Shown: positions 28,344-38,833, numbered from the stretch's first letter. The stretch is DNA of 64,000 nucleotides from Enterococcus canis NBRC 100695 (GCF_001544375.1 NZ_BCQJ01000008.1:1-64000), one strand, 5' to 3'. A program made the numbers and translations. Notes: a model not told the origin generated them from the sequence alone.

Positions 28344-28508
28344 GAACGGGGTTCCCTCCTAATAATTACGTTATACATACAAACAAAAAATGTTCGTTTT
28401 CATCGATTAGTTTTTTGATTGTCCACTTCTACCAATTCTACCATAAATCAAGGGTATTTAGAAAGCTGATTCTTGATTTATTCTCTTTATTTTTTCTTAA
28501 TTTTCATT
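28344..28508 (-). promoter_or_regulatory. divIB-ftsA gap with inverted repeat and possible ftsA promoter
   Basis: ATAAATCAAG (28443-28452) and CTTGATTTAT (28472-28481) form a 10-bp inverted repeat with a 19-base loop just after divIB. On the minus strand no T-run follows it, so it is not a classic terminator. A TAGAAT -10-like element overlaps its downstream edge, which could give ftsA-ftsZ their own promoter. Confidence 0.4.
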
Positions 28509-29486
28509 TTACTCTGCTTGATTTTCAACATCGTTTTCAGAGCTTTCAGTTTCGTAGGGATAAGAAAAGATTCCTGCCTCCATATCAATTACCCCAGACT
28601 CTTTCATTTGTTTGGCCACTTGAGGATAATAAGCCATCTTCTCTGCCAACGTTTCAATTGGCACCAACACCTGATTTTTATCATTCATGTACAAACGGAC
28701 TAAATCTGGATTGGCTTTTGAAGGAGCATAATGGATTTCAGAGACTGCATTTTGCAATTCCGATGGCAGTTTCTTGAAGGCTTTTAAAAAACTTTCAATC
28801 GTCTTTTGTTCCTCAAAGCCCTCCAAAACAGGCAAATCTTTGCTGATTTTCTTTTGAGACTCTTCTAAGATAACACCATTTGCCAAGATTGGGTAGTACT
28901 CTTTTTTCCGTAATGACCAAGCAACTTCGGGATATTCCGTTACTTTTATCGCCAGTTCATTGGGGAATTGCCACTGGATTTGTGCTGATTGAATCCGCGG
29001 ATTGCTCTTTTTGACAGCGGCCTCTGCTTGCCCACGGTTAGAAAATTGTCCCCATAGACCTGAGCCTAAGGTTAGTTTTGAAGCTTTCTCAATGTCCGCT
29101 GCTTTAATATGTTCATTACCGGACACCTTAACCACGCCAAGTTTACTATAAGGCGAAACATAATAAGTCAAGCCGATGATTGCAATCAGAAATGGTGAAA
29201 TAATTAAAGCCATGCGTTTTAGTAACCGTCGATGCCGTTCCTTTTTCAAATTAGGCAATCGATCGGCAAAAGATTGCTTTCGCGGCAAAGGCTGCGTCTC
29301 TTCTAGCGGTGTCTCTTCTGTTTCCAGCTCCGGTTCAGCTGGCGCTTCTTCATTTGACAATACCTTAGGTTCCCAAGTTGCCTGCTCACCGCGCTCTTTT
29401 TGGTATTTCAGATTTTCTTTTTGCCATGGCGTGAGCGTTGACTCATCAGTATGCTTTTCATCTTCTTTATTACTGATGGGGCTCAC
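28509..29486 (-). CDS. divIB: cell division protein DivIB (FtsQ)
   Basis: A protein of about 325 residues: a charged cytoplasmic tail (about 1-108), one membrane helix (about 109-128, MALIISPFLIAIIGLTYYV), a POTRA domain (SPYSKLGVVKVSGNEHIKA on), and a beta domain with an acidic C-terminal tail. It is part of the DivIB-FtsL-DivIC septal complex. The start is uncertain: the only in-frame conventional start, GTG at 29486, overlaps the SD AAAGGAG, and the codon at proper SD distance is ATC (29477). It lies 6 bp after murG. Confidence 0.92.
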   Translation of the reverse strand: MSPISNKEDEKHTDESTLTPWQKENLKYQKERGEQATWEPKVLSNEEAPAEPELETEETPLEETQPLPRKQSFADRLPNLKKERHRRLLKRMALIISPFLIAIIGLTYYVSPYSKLGVVKVSGNEHIKAADIEKASKLTLGSGLWGQFSNRGQAEAAVKKSNPRIQSAQIQWQFPNELAIKVTEYPEVAWSLRKKEYYPILANGVILEESQKKISKDLPVLEGFEEQKTIESFLKAFKKLPSELQNAVSEIHYAPSKANPDLVRLYMNDKNQVLVPIETLAEKMAYYPQVAKQMKESGVIDMEAGIFSYPYETESSENDVENQAE

Positions 29487-29492
29487 TCCTTT

Positions 29493-30587
29493 CTACTTTA
29501 CGATTTGTTGGACGACCTTCAGCAAACGGTCCGCCGCATCTGGAATTCCTTCTTTTCTAGAGGCATCAGCCATACGCTGGCGCTTGTCCTCATCTAGTAA
29601 AATACTTTCTATTGAATCTGTCAACCTTTCGCCAGAAAGATCATTGTCAGCAATCATCTCCACGGCGCCGACATTCGCTAAGCTTTGGGCGTTTTTAGTC
29701 TGGTGATCATTGGTAACATACGGACTTGGGATCAAGATTGCCGGTAGGCCCAATGCAGTAAACTCCGCAATCGAAGTAGCTCCCGCGCGTCCTACCATTA
29801 AATCAACATTTGCTAAAACTTCCGGCATCTGTTCAATATAAGGTACGACTTTAACATTAGTCAGTTGTTTTAACTGATCCGCCATTTGTTCTTGAAATGC
29901 TTGATAATAGCGCTCGCCTGAGGCATACAATACTTGATAATTTTTGCCTTCAAAATTGCCAACGGCTTCACTAAAGGCTTGGTTGATTTTCAAGGCTCCT
30001 TGACTGCCGCCAAAGATCACTGCTGTGGGTATTCCTTGCTGCAAATCGTACTGATTCAAAATCGTTGATTTGGCAATTCCCACTACCTCTTGGGCTCGGG
30101 GGTTCCCGGTCAAGACAACTTTTTCATCAGGGAAATAACTGGCAGCATCTGGAAAACAAATGGCTACACGATCAACGTATTTGCTTAAAAATTTATTGGT
30201 AATCCCCGGTACACTGTTCTGCTCATGGACAATTGTGGGCACTTTTAATTTAGCCGCTGCATAAACCACTGAACCTGATACATAACCACCCGTACCAATT
30301 ACCACATCTGGCTTAAACTCTTTAATTATTGCTTTCGCTCTACTAATACTATTTAGGAAGAGGTAGACCGTCCGAAAATTTTCTGGACTAAGCGAACGCT
30401 TGAAGCCTTGAATTTTGATGGTCTTAAAAGGGACACCTGCTTGCGGGACTATTTTGCTTTCCAAGCCACGCTCAGTACCGACATATAAAAACTCTGTATC
30501 TGGTTGAATTATCTTCATGTGTTTGATAAACGAGAGTGCCGGATAAATATGGCCGCCGGTGCCACCACCTGTCATTAAGATTCTCAT
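29493..30587 (-). CDS. murG: UDP-GlcNAc--lipid I transferase MurG
   Basis: A 364-residue GT-B glycosyltransferase that turns lipid I into lipid II at the inner face of the membrane. [13 protein letters not shown] is the N-terminal glycine loop, [16 protein letters not shown] and HEQNSVPG the acceptor region, [11 protein letters not shown] and [11 protein letters not shown] the UDP-GlcNAc site. It overlaps murD by 4 bp and is followed by divIB. Confidence 0.97.
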   Translation of the reverse strand: MRILMTGGGTGGHIYPALSFIKHMKIIQPDTEFLYVGTERGLESKIVPQAGVPFKTIKIQGFKRSLSPENFRTVYLFLNSISRAKAIIKEFKPDVVIGTGGYVSGSVVYAAAKLKVPTIVHEQNSVPGITNKFLSKYVDRVAICFPDAASYFPDEKVVLTGNPRAQEVVGIAKSTILNQYDLQQGIPTAVIFGGSQGALKINQAFSEAVGNFEGKNYQVLYASGERYYQAFQEQMADQLKQLTNVKVVPYIEQMPEVLANVDLMVGRAGATSIAEFTALGLPAILIPSPYVTNDHQTKNAQSLANVGAVEMIADNDLSGERLTDSIESILLDEDKRQRMADASRKEGIPDAADRLLKVVQQIVK

Positions 30588-31957
30588 TGTTCCACCTCTT
30601 TTTTCAAACGAGCTACTGCTTGCATAAAGCGCTCGCCACGAATTTCAAAGTTGGTGTATTGATCCCAGCTGGCATTGGCTGGAGATAGGAGAATCGTATC
30701 TCCAGGTTCAGAGTAACGATAGGCAATAGGCACGGCCGTTTCGGCATTTTCCGTCAATTCAATTACCGCTACGCCAGCTTTTTCAGCCGTCTTTTGTAAT
30801 TTTTCTTTCGTTTCGCCAAAAAGAACGATTGCTTTCAACCCGGTTAAATAGGGTTCTAATTCATCAAACTCATTGCCTCGGTCCAAACCACCAGCCAATA
30901 AAATCAAATTGGAACGTTCAAAGCCTGCTAGAGCTTTCTCAGTTGCCAAGCTATTAGTCGCTTTTGAATCATTATAAAAACGACGACCGTTGATTTCGCC
31001 AACATATTGTGTTCGGTGTGGTACACCCGTAAATAGACTTAACGCATGCCGGATGGCAGCGGTAGGTACTCCTCGTAATTTTGCTACTGCAATAGCCGCT
31101 AAAGCATTTTCGATGTTATGACTTCCCGGCACGCCTAAATCACTTGCTGGCATGATTTCTTCTTCCAGATAGAATAATTTCCCTTCAGCCAGATAGGCCC
31201 CCGCCACTTTTTCCGTGGTGGAAAATGGTACCACCGTAGCCTTAGTTGACTTGGCTAATTCTCGTAACTCCACTTGATTAAAATTTAAAATCAACTGGTC
31301 AGCCGCCGTCATATTTTCTTGAATACGCCATTTTGCTGCTACGTATTCTTCTCGTGTACCATGATAATCAATATGTGCTTCGTATAAATTCGTGATTACC
31401 GCGATTTGCGGATGGAACTGTGTAATGCCCAATAATTGAAAACTAGAAAGCTCCATCACCAGCTCGTCATCTTTAGTTGCCTCTTGTGCGACGGAGCTAG
31501 CGGGAAAACCAATATTACCTGATAAACGAGCCAACCCGTTTGCTCGCTCCGTATTCAGTAATTGGGCAATCATGGTTGTCGTAGTTGTTTTACCATTCGT
31601 GCCAGTGATACCGATAATAGGACATTCCGCAATCTCATAAGCCAATTCAACTTCTGTAATAATTGGGATTCCTTTTTCTTGAGCTTTTACGACTAACGGA
31701 TTGGTATATGGAATACCGGGATTTTTGACCATCAACGAGAAATCTTCATCCAATAATTCAATTGGATGACCACCCGTAACAACACGAATACCCAAGCTTA
31801 ATAAGTCTTGGGCGTCAGGGTTTTGATCAAATTGTTTACCGTCATTTACTGTTACAAATGCCCCTAGCTCATGCAGCAAAAGAGCCGCACTTACGCCGCT
31901 CTTTGCTAACCCTAAAACTAGGACTTTTTGGTTTTCATAGTTCGTCACTTTTTTCAT
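30584..31957 (-). CDS. murD: UDP-MurNAc-L-alanine--D-glutamate ligase
   Basis: A 457-residue Mur ligase adding D-Glu to the peptidoglycan precursor. The ATP loop is [16 protein letters not shown] (near residue 117), followed by central ligase motifs ([13 protein letters not shown]) and the C-terminal domain ([28 protein letters not shown]). The length is standard. The other Mur ligases MurE, MurF and MurC are not in this cluster. It lies 13 bp after mraY and overlaps murG. Confidence 0.97.
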   Translation of the reverse strand: MKKVTNYENQKVLVLGLAKSGVSAALLLHELGAFVTVNDGKQFDQNPDAQDLLSLGIRVVTGGHPIELLDEDFSLMVKNPGIPYTNPLVVKAQEKGIPIITEVELAYEIAECPIIGITGTNGKTTTTTMIAQLLNTERANGLARLSGNIGFPASSVAQEATKDDELVMELSSFQLLGITQFHPQIAVITNLYEAHIDYHGTREEYVAAKWRIQENMTAADQLILNFNQVELRELAKSTKATVVPFSTTEKVAGAYLAEGKLFYLEEEIMPASDLGVPGSHNIENALAAIAVAKLRGVPTAAIRHALSLFTGVPHRTQYVGEINGRRFYNDSKATNSLATEKALAGFERSNLILLAGGLDRGNEFDELEPYLTGLKAIVLFGETKEKLQKTAEKAGVAVIELTENAETAVPIAYRYSEPGDTILLSPANASWDQYTNFEIRGERFMQAVARLKKEVEQ

Positions 31958-31970
31958 CTTACTGTTCTCC

Positions 31971-32936
31971 TTAGTAAAGAATCCATAAGGTCAATGCGGA
32001 GCATAGGAGCGCCACCAGCCAAAAGATCCCGTCGATTTTCCATTCGGTCCAACCGCTCATTTCGAAGTGGTGGTGGATCGGTGACATTTTAAACAAGCGT
32101 TTGCCTGTTAATTTGAAGGATGCTACTTGCAGCATCACACTGGCAGTTTCAATCACATAAACTAGTCCCACCAGAAGTAATGTCCACTCTTGCCGCAATA
32201 AAATCGAAATAGCAGCTAACAGTCCCCCTAAAGCAAGGGAACCAACATCTCCCATAAAAATTTTTGCTGGTTTACGGTTATAAGGGAAAAAGCCAATCAG
32301 GCCACCAATAATACTCAAACAAACGATGAACACATCATACTGTTGTTGCTTCCAAGCAATAATGGCGTAGGTGGCAAACGAAATCGTCCCTAGCCCGGAG
32401 ACTAGGCCATCAATACCATCGGTTAAATTAACCGCATTGGAAAAGCCTACTAGCCAGAAGATTACAAACAAACTGTAAAGAATGCCCATAGGAATTTCCA
32501 CAACACCAAAGAAGTTTAAGGAGTCTGGAAACTGTTCGCTTCGATAAACAAAGTAGAAAACGACCGCACCTAAAATTTGACCAATTAGCTTTTGTAATGA
32601 ATTTAGGCCCATATTGCGTTTACGGAATATTTTGATGAAATCATCTAAAAAGCCTAAAGCACCATATAAAAAGAGGATGAATAGTAGGATGAACAAGGAT
32701 GGTGTCAATTCTTTCGACCAAGCACCCACCCAAATCGCTGTCACAAAAGCACTAACGAGGAATACAAAGCCACCCATCGTAGGGGTACCAGCTTTACTGT
32801 TATGCCACGTTGGTCCTTCTTCACGAATACTTTGCCCTTGCTTCTTCATCTGAAAATAGCCAATGAATAACGGCATTGCCGCAAAGGTGATCGCGAAACT
32901 ACTGGCGATCGGTAAAAATATTTTTGTCCACTCCAT
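31971..32936 (-). CDS. mraY: phospho-MurNAc-pentapeptide transferase MraY
   Basis: A 321-residue polytopic enzyme with about ten membrane helices that makes lipid I. Its active-site blocks are [35 protein letters not shown] and the MSPIHHHFE loop. The ATG follows AGGAGAGATAG. It lies between the division PBP and murD, the usual dcw order. Confidence 0.97.
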   Translation of the reverse strand: MEWTKIFLPIASSFAITFAAMPLFIGYFQMKKQGQSIREEGPTWHNSKAGTPTMGGFVFLVSAFVTAIWVGAWSKELTPSLFILLFILFLYGALGFLDDFIKIFRKRNMGLNSLQKLIGQILGAVVFYFVYRSEQFPDSLNFFGVVEIPMGILYSLFVIFWLVGFSNAVNLTDGIDGLVSGLGTISFATYAIIAWKQQQYDVFIVCLSIIGGLIGFFPYNRKPAKIFMGDVGSLALGGLLAAISILLRQEWTLLLVGLVYVIETASVMLQVASFKLTGKRLFKMSPIHHHFEMSGWTEWKIDGIFWLVALLCSALTLWILY

Positions 32937-32958
32937 ACTATCTCTCCTAAAATTCTGC

Positions 32959-35172
32959 TTATTGACTCAAGGTAACGGTCAACTGATCTGTGACCTTAGC
33001 CCCCGGAGCAATGCTTTGTTTGGTTGCGTATCCTTCACCCTCGAAGGAAACCGTGATACCCAAAAGTTTTGCTAAATGGGTAATATCATTTTTGGACCAA
33101 TCTGTGATATCTGGCATCAAATGCTCGCCACCTGTCAGCAAGATCAGTCGCTGATTTGGTAATAATTTTTCGCCAGCCTTCGTTGACTGTTCGCTGATTT
33201 TTTCGCCATTACCGATTACTACCGGCTCCAAGCCATTACGACGCGCATCGCTAGCAGCCTCGTCTCCAGAAAGATTACGATAATCGGCTACTTCAACTTT
33301 TTCTTCTGCCAAATCTTCTGTTACTTGCGCATCTTGATCTTCCAAATCCATTGCTCGTTTCAATAGCGGGTTAGCAATCGTTGCGATTGAGGTTTTATCA
33401 TAATCCTGAGTTGGATGCTGCATTGTAATGTAGAGAATGTAGCGCGGCTGATTAGCTGGCACCATTTCCACAACGGAATAAATGTAGTTGGTACCTTCTA
33501 AATAATACTCACCAGTTTCAGGGTTGTAGATCTGTGCCGTCCCGGTTTTAGCTGCCACATGCTCATCATTCACTTTATAAACATCATAAGCCAACCCATA
33601 TTCTGGATCTTCTGTCGTATCAATCATAAATTCTCGCACAGTTTTAGCTGCCTCTGCACTAACGGGTTGTCCCAAAACTTCAGGTCCAATGACCCGTTCT
33701 TTATTTTTCTGAGTATCCACGATTTTACTAATAAAATGTGGTTGGAGCATCGTACCATCATTGGCGATTGCAGTGAAAGCTCGCATCATTTGGAAATTAG
33801 TCACTGAGACCTGTTGTCCAAAAGCACTCATAGCCATATCCACGGCGTTATTAGTTGGGACTGAACCGGATGATTCTGGGGTCAATCCCGAGTTGGTACT
33901 TTGACCAAAATCAAACCGATGTAAATAATCTAGCCACTTGTCTCCTAATTTTTCTTGCAAGTGGACCATCCCAACGTTACTGGACCATGATAAGGCTTGT
34001 CGGTAGGTTAGGTACCCCTTTTCACCAAAGTCCCAGTCATTGATCGTCGCGTCATACAATTTAATCGTACCCGCTTTAAATGTTTCGTTGGGATCCACTA
34101 CGCCTTCATTCAAGGCTGCAGCCATTGTCAAAATTTTCATAGTTGAGCCTGGCTCGTATGCGTCTTCTACTAACATATTGCGCCATAGATCATCATTTTT
34201 CAGTTGCTTTTCTGGATCAAAAGTCGGGCGTTGACTCATTGCCAAAATTTCTGCAGTGTCAGCCTTCATTAGGATTGCCGTCATATTTTCTGGTTTAAAT
34301 TTTTTGTTTGCTTGATCCATTAATGTTTCTAGATAAGATTGCAAACGGGCATCCAGGGTTGTGTAAACGTCTTGACCATCTACCGCTTTCTTCTCTTCAG
34401 CGACCGTTCCAGGTAATGGATTCCCATATTGGTCTTTTTCATAATAAATCTTGCCATTGGTTCCGCTCAAGATATCATTAAAGGACTTTTCAACCCCCAT
34501 AACACCAGTCAGGCCTTTACTTTCATTTTCAGCATCAGCTGGTTGTACAAAACCAATAAAGTGGGAAGCAAAGGTCCCATTAGGATAGATGCGTGCAGGA
34601 TGCTCACTGAACTGAATCCCCTCCACGCCGGCTTTTTCAAGATCAGCTTCCATTTCATTTTTGGTATTTAAGGAAATATTCTTGCCGTCATTACCAAACT
34701 CGACTTGGAAGACTTCTTCACCAGCTTTTTTACGATCCATACCATTGTTTAAGTATTCTAGCGTTTTGCTTTCTTTGATTTTCAGATATTTCTTAAAAAC
34801 TTCCGCTACCTTAGCAAAGTTTTTCTCTTCTAAATATAACTTCTTTTTTTCCAAGCCCGTGTAAGTTTCATCAAGGATAGCGTAAACAGAGTAGGACGTT
34901 GCATCTTCTGCAATCGGATTGCCAAAACGATCCAAAATCGACCCTCGTTTGGCTTGGACGACACGACTTCCTTCATATAAAGCTTGAGTCTTTGCCTCTA
35001 AAGATTCGCCAGCGACTTTTCCTACTACGACTACATAAGTCAAACGGGAAGCAAACAAAAAGAACAATCCAATACTCGTACCAAAAAGAATGATTCCGAC
35101 TTTTTTGCGATTGTTCATTGGGTTTAGATTTTTATTACGAATGTACTGCTTAATTTTTTCGGTAACTTTCAT
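32959..35172 (-). CDS. ftsI: division class B penicillin-binding protein with two PASTA domains (PBP2x/FtsI type)
   Basis: A 737-residue transpeptidase: a short cytoplasmic tail, one membrane helix (about 24-45), a dimerisation domain, and a transpeptidase domain with EPGSTMK (active Ser), SWSSNVG (SxN) and AAKTGTAQ (KTG). Two C-terminal PASTA domains follow, starting near residues 620 and 680. It cross-links septal peptidoglycan with FtsW. Enterococci call the dcw-located protein PbpC; in streptococci it is PBP2x. It overlaps ftsL at the start by one base. No unusual change is visible in the catalytic motifs. Confidence 0.95.
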   Translation of the reverse strand: MKVTEKIKQYIRNKNLNPMNNRKKVGIILFGTSIGLFFLFASRLTYVVVVGKVAGESLEAKTQALYEGSRVVQAKRGSILDRFGNPIAEDATSYSVYAILDETYTGLEKKKLYLEEKNFAKVAEVFKKYLKIKESKTLEYLNNGMDRKKAGEEVFQVEFGNDGKNISLNTKNEMEADLEKAGVEGIQFSEHPARIYPNGTFASHFIGFVQPADAENESKGLTGVMGVEKSFNDILSGTNGKIYYEKDQYGNPLPGTVAEEKKAVDGQDVYTTLDARLQSYLETLMDQANKKFKPENMTAILMKADTAEILAMSQRPTFDPEKQLKNDDLWRNMLVEDAYEPGSTMKILTMAAALNEGVVDPNETFKAGTIKLYDATINDWDFGEKGYLTYRQALSWSSNVGMVHLQEKLGDKWLDYLHRFDFGQSTNSGLTPESSGSVPTNNAVDMAMSAFGQQVSVTNFQMMRAFTAIANDGTMLQPHFISKIVDTQKNKERVIGPEVLGQPVSAEAAKTVREFMIDTTEDPEYGLAYDVYKVNDEHVAAKTGTAQIYNPETGEYYLEGTNYIYSVVEMVPANQPRYILYITMQHPTQDYDKTSIATIANPLLKRAMDLEDQDAQVTEDLAEEKVEVADYRNLSGDEAASDARRNGLEPVVIGNGEKISEQSTKAGEKLLPNQRLILLTGGEHLMPDITDWSKNDITHLAKLLGITVSFEGEGYATKQSIAPGAKVTDQLTVTLSQ

Positions 35173-35558
35173 TATTTCACTTTCCTTATATTATCCGCAT
35201 GATCTTTTAAGCCTTTTTCTTTGGCGATCTTTTGGACACGATCAGCACGGCTCAGCTCCCCTTTTTCTTGTTCAAGGCGCGTAATATCCGTTTTGGTCGT
35301 ATTCACTTCATTTTGGATTTGACCGATATCAGTCAAGGTTTGGTTCACAGAGGTGCGCATTTGGATCGTCATTACTGCTAAGGCGACACCAGCTACGACT
35401 AATGCCATTACTACGATTCGTTCTAAATAGGTAATATGACGTAGTTTTTTCTTTGGCGAGGTGGTGGTTACTTCTATTTCTATGGGTTGATCTTTGGCTG
35501 GTTCTGCAATAACCGGAATATCCAATTGATATTCTTCGAACTTTTTCAATTCAGCCAT
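35172..35558 (-). CDS. ftsL: cell division protein FtsL
   Basis: A 128-residue bitopic protein: a cytoplasmic segment of about 50 residues, one membrane helix (about 51-67, VVMALVVAGVALAVMTI), and an extracytoplasmic coiled coil with leucine-zipper character (TDIGQIQNEVNTTKTDITRL). It partners with DivIB and DivIC. It is placed between rsmH and the division PBP; its stop codon shares a base with the next start. Confidence 0.93.
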   Translation of the reverse strand: MAELKKFEEYQLDIPVIAEPAKDQPIEIEVTTTSPKKKLRHITYLERIVVMALVVAGVALAVMTIQMRTSVNQTLTDIGQIQNEVNTTKTDITRLEQEKGELSRADRVQKIAKEKGLKDHADNIRKVK

Positions 35559-35572
35559 GAGCTTACCCCTTC

Positions 35573-36526
35573 CTAGTCTTTGGTTTTTTCTGCAATTCGC
35601 AGTTTAGCACTGCGAGAGCGATTATTTTCAGCTAATTCTGTTTCGCTGGCCATAATAGGTTTCCGATTCACCAGCTTCAAGATTGGTTGATACTCCTCTG
35701 GCACCACAGGTAATCCGGGTGGCAGATCTTGAGGTGTACTATATTCTTTAAACATGGTTTTAACGATACGATCTTCCAATGAATGGAAGGTAATTACGCT
35801 GATGCGGCCACCCTTTTTGATTATGTGAATGGCTTGCTCTAAAGAGTCTTCAACGGCACCTAGTTCATCATTCACTGCGATTCGAATTGCTTGAAAAATT
35901 CGTTTAGCCGGATGACCACCTTTACGGCGAGCCGGTGCGGGTATCGCAGTCTTAATAATTTCAACTAATTCACCAGTTGTTTCGATTGGGGCTTTAGCCC
36001 GAACTCGTTCGATTTCACGCGCAATTTGTTTTGAAAATTTTTCTTCCCCATAACGGTAGAAGATTTTTACTAAATCGTGGTATTCATAGTCATTGACTAC
36101 TTGATATGCACTCAGTTCTTGCGACTGATCCATTCGCATATCTAACGGAGCATCTTGATGATAGCTAAAGCCGCGAGCGGCTTCGTCTAATTGTGGGGAG
36201 GAAACCCCTAAATCATATAAGATTCCATCTACATGATGAACCCCTTCGCTTTCAAGGCGTTCCGTCAAATAACGAAAATTAGCTTTGATAAAGGTGACCA
36301 TTTCTTGCTCGACAAATGGCGCTAACCGCTCTTTAGCATGGTCAATGGCTTTTTGATCTTGATCGAAGGCATACAAATGGCCTTTTTCAGACAACTGAGA
36401 CAAAAGGTATTCACTATGCCCTGCACCACCCAAGGTACAGTCTACATAGATGCCATCTGGTTTGATGTCTAATCCATCAACCGTTTCCTTCAATAGTACT
36501 GTATAGTGTTGAAATGTCTCTGCCAT
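35573..36526 (-). CDS. rsmH: 16S rRNA (cytosine1402-N4)-methyltransferase RsmH
   Basis: A 317-residue SAM-dependent enzyme that modifies the ribosomal P site. The start block [13 protein letters not shown], the SAM site [14 protein letters not shown], the family signature [12 protein letters not shown] and the [19 protein letters not shown] block are all present. The ATG follows AGAGGATCG. Second gene of the dcw cluster after mraZ. Confidence 0.97.
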   Translation of the reverse strand: MAETFQHYTVLLKETVDGLDIKPDGIYVDCTLGGAGHSEYLLSQLSEKGHLYAFDQDQKAIDHAKERLAPFVEQEMVTFIKANFRYLTERLESEGVHHVDGILYDLGVSSPQLDEAARGFSYHQDAPLDMRMDQSQELSAYQVVNDYEYHDLVKIFYRYGEEKFSKQIAREIERVRAKAPIETTGELVEIIKTAIPAPARRKGGHPAKRIFQAIRIAVNDELGAVEDSLEQAIHIIKKGGRISVITFHSLEDRIVKTMFKEYSTPQDLPPGLPVVPEEYQPILKLVNRKPIMASETELAENNRSRSAKLRIAEKTKD

Positions 36527-36540
36527 CTTCGATCCTCTTT

Positions 36541-36972
36541 CTAAAAGCCAAAATCAACCATTGTTTCTGCAATCGCATCAAAATCAGCTTCGGCCTCAGC
36601 AGAAAATTCCCGCCAGCGACTTTCATTCCAAATTTCAATTCGATTTGAAACCCCAATAATGGCACACCCTTTTTCCAAACTAGCATGGGTCCGCAATGTT
36701 TGAGGAATGTTGATTCTTCCTTGTTTATCAATTTCACATTCAGTAGCGGCTGAATAGAAAAAGCGTACAAATGTCCGCGTTTCCTTTTTCGCCATTGGCA
36801 ATTCTGCTAGTTTTTCTTCCAGCTTTTGCCATTCGCTGAGAGGATAGCCAAATAAACAGCCGTCCATGCCACGGGTTACGACGAAACGTTCGCCGAGTTT
36901 TTCGCGAAGTTTTGAAGGCACGATTAATCGGCCTTTTGCATCGATATTATGTTGAAATTCACCCATAAACAT
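36541..36972 (-). CDS. mraZ: transcriptional regulator MraZ
   Basis: A 143-residue protein with two tandem AbrB-like (SpoVT) domains: [20 protein letters not shown] and [16 protein letters not shown] carry the paired D-x-KGR/DKQGR DNA-contact loops. MraZ rings bind repeats in the promoter of their own operon and tune dcw transcription. Three such repeats lie 36 bp upstream here. First gene of the cluster. Confidence 0.96.
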   Translation of the reverse strand: MFMGEFQHNIDAKGRLIVPSKLREKLGERFVVTRGMDGCLFGYPLSEWQKLEEKLAELPMAKKETRTFVRFFYSAATECEIDKQGRINIPQTLRTHASLEKGCAIIGVSNRIEIWNESRWREFSAEAEADFDAIAETMVDFGF

Positions 36973-37007
36973 CTAGACTTCACCCGCTTCCCCCACTCGA
37001 TAAAAAC

Positions 37008-37037
37008 AGTCTACCACAATCCACCACTTTCTACCAC
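37008..37037 (-). promoter_or_regulatory. candidate MraZ-binding repeats
   Basis: On the minus strand three direct 10-bp repeats follow each other exactly: GTGGTAGAAA, GTGGTGGATT, GTGGTAGACT. One helical turn per repeat and a GTGG core fit the known MraZ boxes (TGGGN in E. coli, AAAGTGK-type in Mollicutes). Binding is inferred. Confidence 0.75.
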
Positions 37038-37137
37038 CGGAAATCAGAAGGCATATGTATATAAATTGTTATTTAAAAAAAATGTAATATTTTTTAACTG
37101 TTTATCATCTTAGAAAAGCTTGCTATAACGCAGAAAT

Positions 37138-37160
37138 AGGCGGGTCCTCAGATCCGCCTA
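37138..37160 (-). terminator. possible weak terminator after the DUF3397 gene
   Basis: AGGCGGATC and GGACCCGCCT can form a hairpin directly after the stop codon, followed by ATTTCT only. It may be leaky and allow readthrough into mraZ. Confidence 0.5.
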
Positions 37161-37526
37161 CAGTGAATGTATAATATTCAAAATGATCATTAACAGATAC
37201 ACGATCAAGGTGATCAAAAAAGTCAATCGCCAGAACATCTTGAAAAAACGACGATACTCCAAGTCGCCATAGTAGTAGGCATGAAAAACGGCTACCCCAA
37301 TCCCTACTAATAAGATGGTAATCAAAAAGTAAGGCACAATGGAGACCGCAAACGTATCCCTGGAAACTTCATGGAGACCCAGTAATAGAAAAGGCGTTGC
37401 TATATCCGGTGTCCGGATGTGGAACCGCTCTGTCAAAGAAAAAGTGGAGATCAAAAAATTACAGGCAAATAGAACAATAACTGGAAATACATACCAAAAA
37501 AGCATAGCCGCTGACAACAAATACAT
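37158..37526 (-). CDS. DUF3397 family membrane protein
   Basis: A protein of about 122 residues with four predicted membrane helices: an N-terminal pair, one in the middle (SIVPYFLITILLVGIGVAVF) and one at the end (LTFLITLIVYLLMIILNII). The family DUF3397 is often found just upstream of mraZ in Lactobacillales, as here; function unknown. The start is unclear: the ATG at 37526 is immediately next to GAGGGA, while a TTG six bases further in is at a better distance and a GTG at 37547 has no ribosome site. Confidence 0.78.
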   Translation of the reverse strand: MYLLSAAMLFWYVFPVIVLFACNFLISTFSLTERFHIRTPDIATPFLLLGLHEVSRDTFAVSIVPYFLITILLVGIGVAVFHAYYYGDLEYRRFFKMFWRLTFLITLIVYLLMIILNIIHSL

Positions 37527-37680
37527 TCCCTCACAATCTCTTTTCACTATTGATACTATACTGTATAAACATTACATTGGTGTTTCATTTACTTTAAAAA
37601 TCTCTTTCGCTTATAAGAAGGTTTTCTAACAGCCAAGATTGCTCGTTTCCGTTATACTGAAAGAGAAGGAGGCGAGACAT

Positions 37681-38637
37681 GTGCTGAACTTTTTAGCGCT
37701 GCAAGAAAACCAATTTATCAACCAACATGAGGATACAAAGGATGTCGTGTGGATCTGCGCGGAGCAGCCTACTAAAGAAGAAATCGATTATCTGATTTCG
37801 ACTTATCAGTTACCTCATGATTATGTTACCGGGATTCTAGATGATGATGAAAATTCGCGGTTTGAAGGACTTCATCAAAATTCATTGGAGGAGCCTGCGC
37901 TCTTACTATTGCAATACCCCGTGAAAAGTCTCAGTCCTAGCGGATACAACCAACTGAATACTTATCCATTAGCACTGATTATGACAACGAATAATAAGGT
38001 CATTAGCGTTGCCAACCACCCTGCTGATTTTATTCAAAAAGCCATGAATAGTCAATATGATCTATCAAAGGAACATTTACAAGAAGAAATCGTCGTACAT
38101 CTTGCTTGGTTTTTATCGCTTTCCTATAATGACTACTTGAAAACTTTAGGTGAAAAAACTGATAGTTTAGAAAGTGAATTGCAGGTCACTACTCAAAATA
38201 AACAGCTTTATCAAGTCATGGACTTCCAGAAAAGCCTCGTTTACTTTGAGGCCGCTCTAAAAGCCAATCGAGATGTGTTGGGAGCTCTCTACAAAGCTCG
38301 GGTGTTTGAAAATTCTCAACAGCATCTCCCCCGTTTACACGATGTCATCGTGGAGACCCGGCAGGCGCTGACTACCACGCAAATTCAAATGCAGATTGTG
38401 GACAAGATCAGCGAAACCTTTTCAGCCATTGTTTCCAATAATCTAAACAACGTCATGAAGATTTTGACTTCTTTGACAATTGTTTTAACTATTCCAACGA
38501 TTATTGGCGGCGTTTTCGGTATGAACGTCAAGCTGCCCTTTGCTAACCGTGAAGATGCCTTTTGGTGGATTTTCATTTTAACTACCATTCTTTGTGTGCT
38601 AGCCATTCGCACATTGAAAAAAAAGAACCTTTTGTAG
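37681..38637 (+). CDS. corA: CorA family magnesium/divalent cation transporter
   Basis: A 318-residue CorA-like channel: a large N-terminal cytoplasmic alpha/beta domain, a long stalk helix, and two C-terminal membrane helices with the signature GMN at the pore mouth (GGVFGMNVKLPF) followed by the second helix and a Lys-rich tail. In place of the usual YGMN it has FGMN. The start codon is GTG at 37681, 8 bases after AAGGAGG; the longer frame has no ribosome site. The DUF4044 micropeptide gene follows. Confidence 0.92.
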   Translation: MLNFLALQENQFINQHEDTKDVVWICAEQPTKEEIDYLISTYQLPHDYVTGILDDDENSRFEGLHQNSLEEPALLLLQYPVKSLSPSGYNQLNTYPLALIMTTNNKVISVANHPADFIQKAMNSQYDLSKEHLQEEIVVHLAWFLSLSYNDYLKTLGEKTDSLESELQVTTQNKQLYQVMDFQKSLVYFEAALKANRDVLGALYKARVFENSQQHLPRLHDVIVETRQALTTTQIQMQIVDKISETFSAIVSNNLNNVMKILTSLTIVLTIPTIIGGVFGMNVKLPFANREDAFWWIFILTTILCVLAIRTLKKKNLL

Positions 38638-38702
38638 CAACTCTCTTGTGAATTTTGCCAAATCATTGTACACTACTCAATGAGCAAAGGATGTGGCATA
38701 GC

Positions 38703-38816
38703 ATGAACGATAAAAAAATGAGTCGTTTTCAAAAAATCACAAAAGTAGTCGTCTGGTTAATGCTGATCGTAACTATCGGTTCTGCAATTTTAGCAGGCAT
38801 CGCAGCGGTCATGTAG
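38703..38816 (+). CDS. 37-residue DUF4044 membrane micropeptide
   Basis: The small frame encodes a basic N-terminus (NDKKMSRFQKITK) and one membrane helix (VVVWLMLIVTIGSAILAGIA). This pattern is that of DUF4044, a family of micropeptides of about 35-40 residues widespread in Lactobacillales and of unknown function. An SD-like AAAGGAT lies 11 bases upstream. It follows corA by 65 bp and is followed by a terminator, so it is probably the end of the corA transcript. Confidence 0.75.
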   Translation: MNDKKMSRFQKITKVVVWLMLIVTIGSAILAGIAAVM

Positions 38817-38833
38817 TAACGCCTGTAAGCAAC

